From: Acholoe squamosa
Lineage: Eukaryota > Annelida > Polychaeta > Phyllodocida > Polynoidae
Length of the DNA stretch: 64,000 nt
Direction: 5' to 3'
NCBI GenBank assembly: GCA_949317995.1
Contig: OX439038.1
Location: 2,436,001 to 2,500,000, forward strand
Both the position numbers and the translations under genes were made by a program. The notes beneath the pieces were generated by a model, which worked only from the letters and a program-made list of their open reading frames with translations, made no database searches and was not told the origin of the DNA. Shown piece by piece: positions 58,544-64,000 of the stretch. Numbering within the stretch: the first letter of the stretch is position 1; the number at the start of each line of letters is the position of its first letter.

Positions 58544-58600
58544 ATTGTGAGCTCGGAGGGCAGAACTCTTCAGCACCACATCATCAGTAGCGGTAACCAT
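58544..58600 (-). CDS. Possible first coding exon, minus strand
   Basis: An ATG in excellent context (GAAACCATGG) opens a 19-codon frame, MVTATDDVVLKSSALRAHN, that ends directly at the donor GTAAGT. No continuing exon could be recognised to the left; the 59-bp satellite would lie inside the first intron. It may equally be chance. Confidence 0.3.
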
Positions 58601-58609
58601 GGTTTCTAA

Positions 58610-59850
58610 AGGCAGCCATTAAGCAGTCATGGTCCGGTGTGGACCTGAGGATGGCAGGCATTGCATTCTACAGCTAGTAAGTTGTTGTTTTTTTGGACGC
58701 ATTTTGTTAAGCAATGCATGGTGAGATACATTCAAATTCTGCCAGAAACAGACCTTTTTTTTTGTTTTTTCATTGAACAATAACAATGTGCAAATAATAT
58801 ATATTTGAGACCTAATGTACAACCAGATGTTGATGCACATGGGTTTGTTTGAAGGTGTTGAAGATGTATCATTATCAGTATAAAGTGTCTAGGAGTCAAT
58901 TAAGAGCAGATAACACTACTTGGTGACTAGCTTAAGCGTTGCATTACTATGTGACAGCATTGACGGAGAGGTGTTAAAAGAGATGAGCTGAATCAAGGCT
59001 TATAAACCAAAACCTTGACAAATACAATATACACAGCAAAGTATTTTTGTTTTGATTAGACTACGTCTTTTATTCACGTGAGTGATTTTCTTTGACTGAT
59101 TAGGTTCAGTTGTTACATTAAACTCCAGGCTTAGCTCTAGGTATACATGATATCATCATGAGTGGTATTTCATACAGATTATAAAAATTGTACAGAAAAA
59201 AAATATTTTAAGGAGTGTGTTATTGGTGCTATCCATTGATTGCCAGTGGTAGTGGTTTGATGAGTTAAATGGGTAACATTGAGATGAGAATAATGAGGAC
59301 AGTACAGTAAGGCCTGTTTGTAATTACTGCATTGGATCATTCCTTTATTTGTCTTCCATAATAGATTTCCAAAAATGTTCCCCAGTTGACATTGAAAAAA
59401 AAACTACAAAAAAAAGAAAGCTCTATAATTATAGTAAACAATTATAAATTCAACTCACCTAGATAGGTAGGTTATACTATTAAGAATGTATGTATTAGGC
59501 ACAGATGCACATACCTTATTTTTTTGTTGATAAAACTGAATACAAAATCCGCTATAATGGTCTATCCCAATTAAGATAAACTGCTCAGTTTTATTCACAA
59601 ACTTTACTGTAACACGTAGGGCAATTTATACTTAAACTTAAACAATATTGAGATTGAAATAACCACAAAATCCTTGTCCTAGAGTTGCCAGGGATCCATT
59701 GCTATTATCACAGAGATTCCTGGTAACAAAGTTCTGTCACCTTGGTCTTCTTGTACCACAGTTTCACTGCAATACACTTATGGTTGTTCATTGTTTAGTT
59801 TTACAAGGATCCCTGGTAGATTCAACAGTTATTTTTTATTAACTGATATT
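58610..59850. other. Non-coding stretch
   Basis: AT-rich sequence without a supported gene. If the exon at 59865 is real, its upstream exons are not recognisable here. Confidence 0.4.
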
Positions 59851-59864
59851 TTCACCTTTCACAG

Positions 59865-59976
59865 CCTGCTGGATGCCCTGGCTGAGGTTAGCTGGAACTG
59901 GCCTGGAGCGGCCACAGACGCTTGGGCTGCATTCTACGATGTCATCTCCCAGTACATGACAGCATCTCTCAGCTAA
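59865..59976 (+). CDS. Probable terminal exon of a globin-like gene
   Basis: A good splice acceptor (TTTTCACCTTTCACAG) precedes a short frame ending in TAA: LLDALAEVSWNWPGAA then TDAWAAFYDVISQYMTASLS. The pattern LL..L.E..., a Trp, then AW..FYDVI..M matches helices G-H of neuroglobin/cytoglobin-like globins, whose last exon begins at this point (LL...L). The base and codon usage is more GC-rich than the surroundings, as expected for an exon. Against it: the split would be phase 2, while the classical G7 globin intron is phase 0, and no other globin exon was found in the window. Function would be haem/oxygen binding if the rest exists. Confidence 0.45.
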
Positions 59977-60093
59977 ACATACACTCTCCAAGCCGACTCC
60001 AGCAATCGTATATCCGGGAAACCATTCTAAGGACATCAATCTGAGTGATCGCTTTTCTCTGGTGTTATTGCCAACTAGAGTTCCTTTCATATA

Positions 60094-60568
60094 CTGTGGT
60101 CGTAGATATTTTCACTGGTATAAACTTTTGCGGAAATGGTAAAAAGCACTATTTCACATGTATTAAAATTCCCAGATTTTCAAAATCAATGTTAAGGTAG
60201 GGTAGGGTAAGATGCCCTTAATTTACAAATTTACAAAGTTTCTTTTCCAAAGACTATAGCTTGTCAGCTCAGCCACATAGAAAACTACAATAAAGCAGCA
60301 CCACCTACTACTACATGTACTAGAAGACATTGTTTTGTTTGCTTTAGTAAAAATAAGTATTCACTGTAACTGTGATGTGGTATCCAGAGGGACCGTGTTA
60401 CAAGGTGCTAAATTCTTTGAAGTATGAGCACCCCCCCCCCTTCAGTAGTACTATCAATTGGATATTATACTATTGTACAAATATCTACTGTGGACATAAA
60501 TTCACTGACTTTTGATTTCCGCGAAATCCCCGAAAATATGTACAGGGCAAAATAATCTACGACCACAG
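60094..60568. mobile_element. 475-bp Tc1/mariner-type MITE
   Basis: Inverted ends CTGTGGTCGTAGAT at the left and ATCTACGACCACAG at the right, flanked by TA (60092-60093, 60569-60570). A sub-terminal TTTTGCGGAAAT / ATTTCCGCGAAAT pair continues the inverted similarity. It would lie in the 3' region of the globin-like exon. Its CTGT start resembles the element at 19740. Confidence 0.75.
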
Positions 60569-60574
60569 TATTAG

Positions 60575-61045
60575 GTGCAATTACCATTTTATCAGTGCCT
60601 TTAATCTATTTGAGGTGCTTGTCGGTTAAAAATTCACAATTCTTGTCAGACCTACAATGCCTTTTCCAAAAGGTTATTCTGTTAGCAATATCACTTTTCA
60701 TGCCATAAGCCAATATGAAGAGTGTCTCTACATACCTGCTCTACAGGTATAATTGCAGATGATATACTGCAGATTCAAACCATTCTGTGATTAAAACCAT
60801 ACCTGCCAATTCAGTGTATTTGTATTTGTATAAGCTGAAGACCCACTGATGTTCTCCAATATACCAGCTGCTATAGTTTCCTTAATCCTTCTAACACATT
60901 GTACTAACATTGTTTTATTCTGCCTAGAACCACCTATCAATCATGACATTGGGTCGGGCCTCCCTAGCCCACGTAAAAGGGTCTATTTCTTCTCTTTCCT
61001 ATCCCCTCAGGATGTGTGTTGTGCACATATGTGCGGGCACTGACA
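60575..61045. other. Non-coding stretch
   Basis: No gene or repeat recognised. Confidence 0.4.
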
Positions 61046-61049
61046 CATT

Positions 61050-61138
61050 CCTCTGTGAAATTGTGTAATGTAGTTCTCGCCGTGAATATGACCTTAGCTG
61101 TCGAAATGGCGTTAAACACCTATTACTCACTCACTGAC
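61050..61138 (+). mobile_element. SINE-like 3' tail
   Basis: ATGACCTTAGCTGTCGAAAT followed by GGCGTTAAACACCTATTA and ACTCACTCACTGAC. A GGCGTTAAACAC block followed by a short tandem tail is a common 3' end of invertebrate tRNA-derived SINEs. No A/B boxes could be recognised upstream, so this is only the tail or a truncated copy. Confidence 0.4.
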
Positions 61139-61139
61139 A

Positions 61140-64000
61140 TTGGGCAGGGGAGATGGAATTCAAACGTCCTTGGTGAGTCAGAGTACAGTACTGCCCCCTG
61201 TAGTGAAAGTGGAGAACTAGGGTACCATTTCACCATAGTGACACCTTGTGAGGGGTGGTGAAACTAGAGCCCCTTTGCTGCCTTCTCCGGGACTGGTCAA
61301 GACTGGACTTAGCATAGTCTGGGAGAAAGCCTATCACTCTGCTGCAATGTTATTGTTCAGGGGTGGGTTGAAGCATTAAGTACACTTGTTGAATTGTGTC
61401 CTGTCATAGGCCTGCTATTTGAATTGCTGACAGCTAACAACCTTGGCCCATCTTAGCGTAGGGTATGTCAGCCTATACATGGCTCCTATCATCATAAATA
61501 CAAGTTTTTAGATCCACACAACAACCCCAACATGCCCTACTTCCGTTTACCATTGTAGGAGTAAGAAATCAACTTACATTCTATTTACGTGGTATTCATT
61601 CGATGGTGCTCATCAATACAAATCCAAAGATGTGCTTGGTTAGTCAATACGGCCAATATTAAGAATTATACAGCAATATTGGTGAACATACCCATGCAAA
61701 TATATTATGTAATGCCCAGCAGAAGTGACCAAAGTGTGCGATTTCCGTTTGTGGCACCGCCTGGTGAATTGATTATGCAACTCTGTTGGTTTGCTTGTAT
61801 ACCTATACCTACTCATGTATGGAAAGTGTGCCCAGGTAGGCTCTAATGAATTGAAAAATTATTCAGGATCACAGATCATTCTTAGAATGTGGTTAGAGTG
61901 GTTTAATAAGGAATGGTCCGGTCCCACTTATATCCTGATCCTGGGAATTACCCAGTGTTGTCAAACAATGTATATTCAGCGAACTGCTTGAGAAGAGATC
62001 TTTAATTGTATCTAAGTGCCACATGTGGGAATCAGTAGTCTCGATGACATCTGTATCTACCTTAATGACTGTAAGACCCATTCTAGTGTGACAATGAGTG
62101 AGGGGATTATGAGATTAGCCATCACAAAATTTCCCACAGGCAGTACTGATATTCTCACATCATCTCACTCTTTTACAATTGTAAACATCATCGCAATACT
62201 TTGCCCATACATCAGTAAAATCTGACAAACACAGCATCACAGGGGGTGTTAAAATCCCACACCCAGGACACGCTAATTAGATAGGCACAAGGGATAGAGC
62301 AGAATGCATTTTAATAAAAATTTGCCTTTTCCTAAAATTCGACATGCTGACACTGGATTTATTCTCGGCTACCATACATGTAGGGGCACAAGATTGCCTC
62401 ATAAATTGACAGATTCAAACAGCAATCTTAGATGACTGAACATACGTTGGAGGTCCACTCCATAAACTCAGGCGTCTCTGAAGTTTCTTTAAGTTTGTTT
62501 TTGTTTACAACACATGGTGCATAGTACATTTTCTGAATGCTTCCAAAAGGCTGAATTTAAAGATACCATTCAGATCAAAGGCTTTGAAACAATGAAGCAT
62601 TTCACAGACACCAGCATTGCCTAGTCGGGTCTTGTGCATATAAAAGGGTAAAAGTTGGGATGTGTGACACATCGAGACTGGGGTGTTTAGAATATGACAC
62701 ACCCACAACACAGCACTTTTAAAGATCAACGGACATGAGGCTGACAGTAGAATATAATTGAATATAGATCAACATGGCAACACGGGCCTGCTTATAAAAT
62801 CTAACACGGAGACACACACTGCTTTTCCATGACCCATCTAGAGATATTAGGAAATTTAGAGAAAGTATCAAAAACACATGTTGACACAGGATACGTATTA
62901 ATCTGTGAATGTAGTTTAATATCTATGAAATATTGTATACATGGTAATAGTTGAAGTTGCTTCGACCTTGATACAAGTGATAAAATCTGTCTGCAAGTGT
63001 GAAATAGATGTGGTGATTTCATCAATCTATGTTGAGGGATATTTGTCAAGTGAACTAAAGACTCCCGACAGTCCTGATGTTTTGCATTACTTATCAAGTC
63101 ACCTACCCCAGAATTTGAGATTGTATTATTACATATATATACTTTAACTAATAATCTTGTTCCATGTTTGAATATTATATTGTTTATTTGTTAATATTGA
63201 CCTTCATGAAAATAGCACTGGTGCGTGTGTACCCTTTGGTCAATAAAATTCTTTCCAACAACAACAACATGTAGGGGCACTTTTATACATAAACTATTGC
63301 ATCAACAGAGCATTAGTATTCAGCTATTGGGTTCAGAATAATGTGTACAGCAGGTAGGAATGGAGAGTGAGATTCAAACTGACAGAAAGAATGTTGGCAC
63401 ATGAAAGAAGAGACTAGCAAAAGATTAATCTCAAAGAGAACCCAAATGCAAATGTCGTATCAGTTTAAAGCTTTGGCCTATTGTTCATTGTCGGATGCAC
63501 CCGGAATAAATCGAACAAGCTGAAGAGGAATGGCTTGGGTACACAGGAAAGAATTCATGCCAATCTCCAAACCTACTCTATCACTTTCATTTCCTGTAGC
63601 CGATTTATGGGTACCGACCAGAACTTTTTGCATTGCTTTTTACATTCTTTTTTTTCCAAAGGCACCTACAAGCTCTGGTATCCATGCATAAATTCCCCCT
63701 GCAAAAAAGTCTGCTTTTAATATTCCAGAATGTCACATATATATTGACCCTGTGGTCAGGAATTCCTTAATGTACATAGAAGTTCTTTTAGTTCCCTAGT
63801 AGCTATAGGACTTCAGAGGCTCATAGCCCCAGTGGGGGGAATGGTCAGGGAGTAAGATGCTTAGATACAAAGTAACGGAGGTCAGAGGAGAGGCTTCTAA
63901 TGCTTTGAATACCTCAGAGAGTGAGCATCCATAGTTTAAGGGTCTTAGGTCAATGTTAGGGCTCACAGGCTGCATAAAAAAACAATCATCTTACGTACTG
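61140..64000. other. Non-coding stretch to the window end
   Basis: No supported gene. Frames of 60-98 codons on both strands have no domain and overlap each other. A likely LINE/SINE tail, AATAAAATTC followed by CAACAACAACAAC, lies at 63241-63269. Confidence 0.4.

Noticed and set aside
59839-60090. 83-codon minus-strand frame
   Set aside because: It overlaps the globin-like exon on the other strand; the plus reading has a splice acceptor, a stop and a family match, the minus reading has none.

Overview
This window is nuclear DNA from an animal, probably a marine invertebrate. The signs are eukaryotic splice-type signals, ankyrin/SOCS-box genes, Gypsy LTR retrotransposons, PAT/Ngaro-type tyrosine-recombinase retrotransposons, a LINE-type reverse transcriptase remnant, a SINE-like tail ending in short ACTC repeats, and many small terminal-inverted-repeat (TIR) DNA elements. 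I cannot fix the phylum; molluscs, brachiopods, cephalochordates and echinoderm relatives would all fit. Nothing looks prokaryotic.

Layout. 1-6.3 kb: the 5' two thirds of a Gypsy element on the minus strand, running off the left edge, with minisatellite arrays in its leader. 6.3-17.2 kb: gene-poor DNA packed with small non-autonomous elements (TTA-, 9-bp- and 7-bp-target-duplication types, foldback types, a paired G-rich family), one unrecognised coding fragment (10.72-11.09 kb) and a dead LINE fragment (16.73-17.15 kb). 17.3-26.3 kb: three minus-strand copies (A, B, C) of an ankyrin-repeat/SOCS-box (ASB-like) gene. 26.4-28.6 kb: a 2.2-kb foldback element with arms of nearly 1 kb. 28.8-33.5 kb: an apparently whole PAT/Ngaro-type element flanked on both sides by the same ~330-bp host segment. 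34.3-41.6 kb: an old minus-strand PAT/Ngaro-type element into which a Gypsy element (35.75-40.68 kb, target duplication GCATC) has jumped; the Gypsy 5' LTR itself holds a further insert. 44.0-47.4 kb: a 1.6-kb tandem duplication carrying two copies (D, E) of an ASB-like pseudogene. 47.27-56.47 kb: a third Gypsy element, minus strand, with two LTRs, inserted just downstream of pseudogene E. 57.75-58.51 kb: 13 copies of a 59-bp satellite. 59.86-59.98 kb: a short exon that reads like the last exon of a globin gene. The rest up to 64 kb holds little I can name.

How it fits together. The host content is an ASB-like family: ankyrin repeats for substrate binding plus a C-terminal SOCS box with a clear Elongin-C-binding BC box, which in this family recruits a Cullin-5 ubiquitin ligase. 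Around and inside that family nearly everything is mobile DNA. Copy A has a 169-bp DNA element in its coding sequence with a 7-bp target duplication, exactly where copy B has lost 14 bases. Copy C begins where the foldback element ends. Copies D/E were duplicated after a Gypsy LTR had landed beside them. I found no undescribed enzymatic system. The most unusual items are the element inside gene A (possibly removable by in-frame splicing), the 803-bp TIR element filled with AGTCC/GGACT palindromes, and the duplicated flank around the PAT/Ngaro element.
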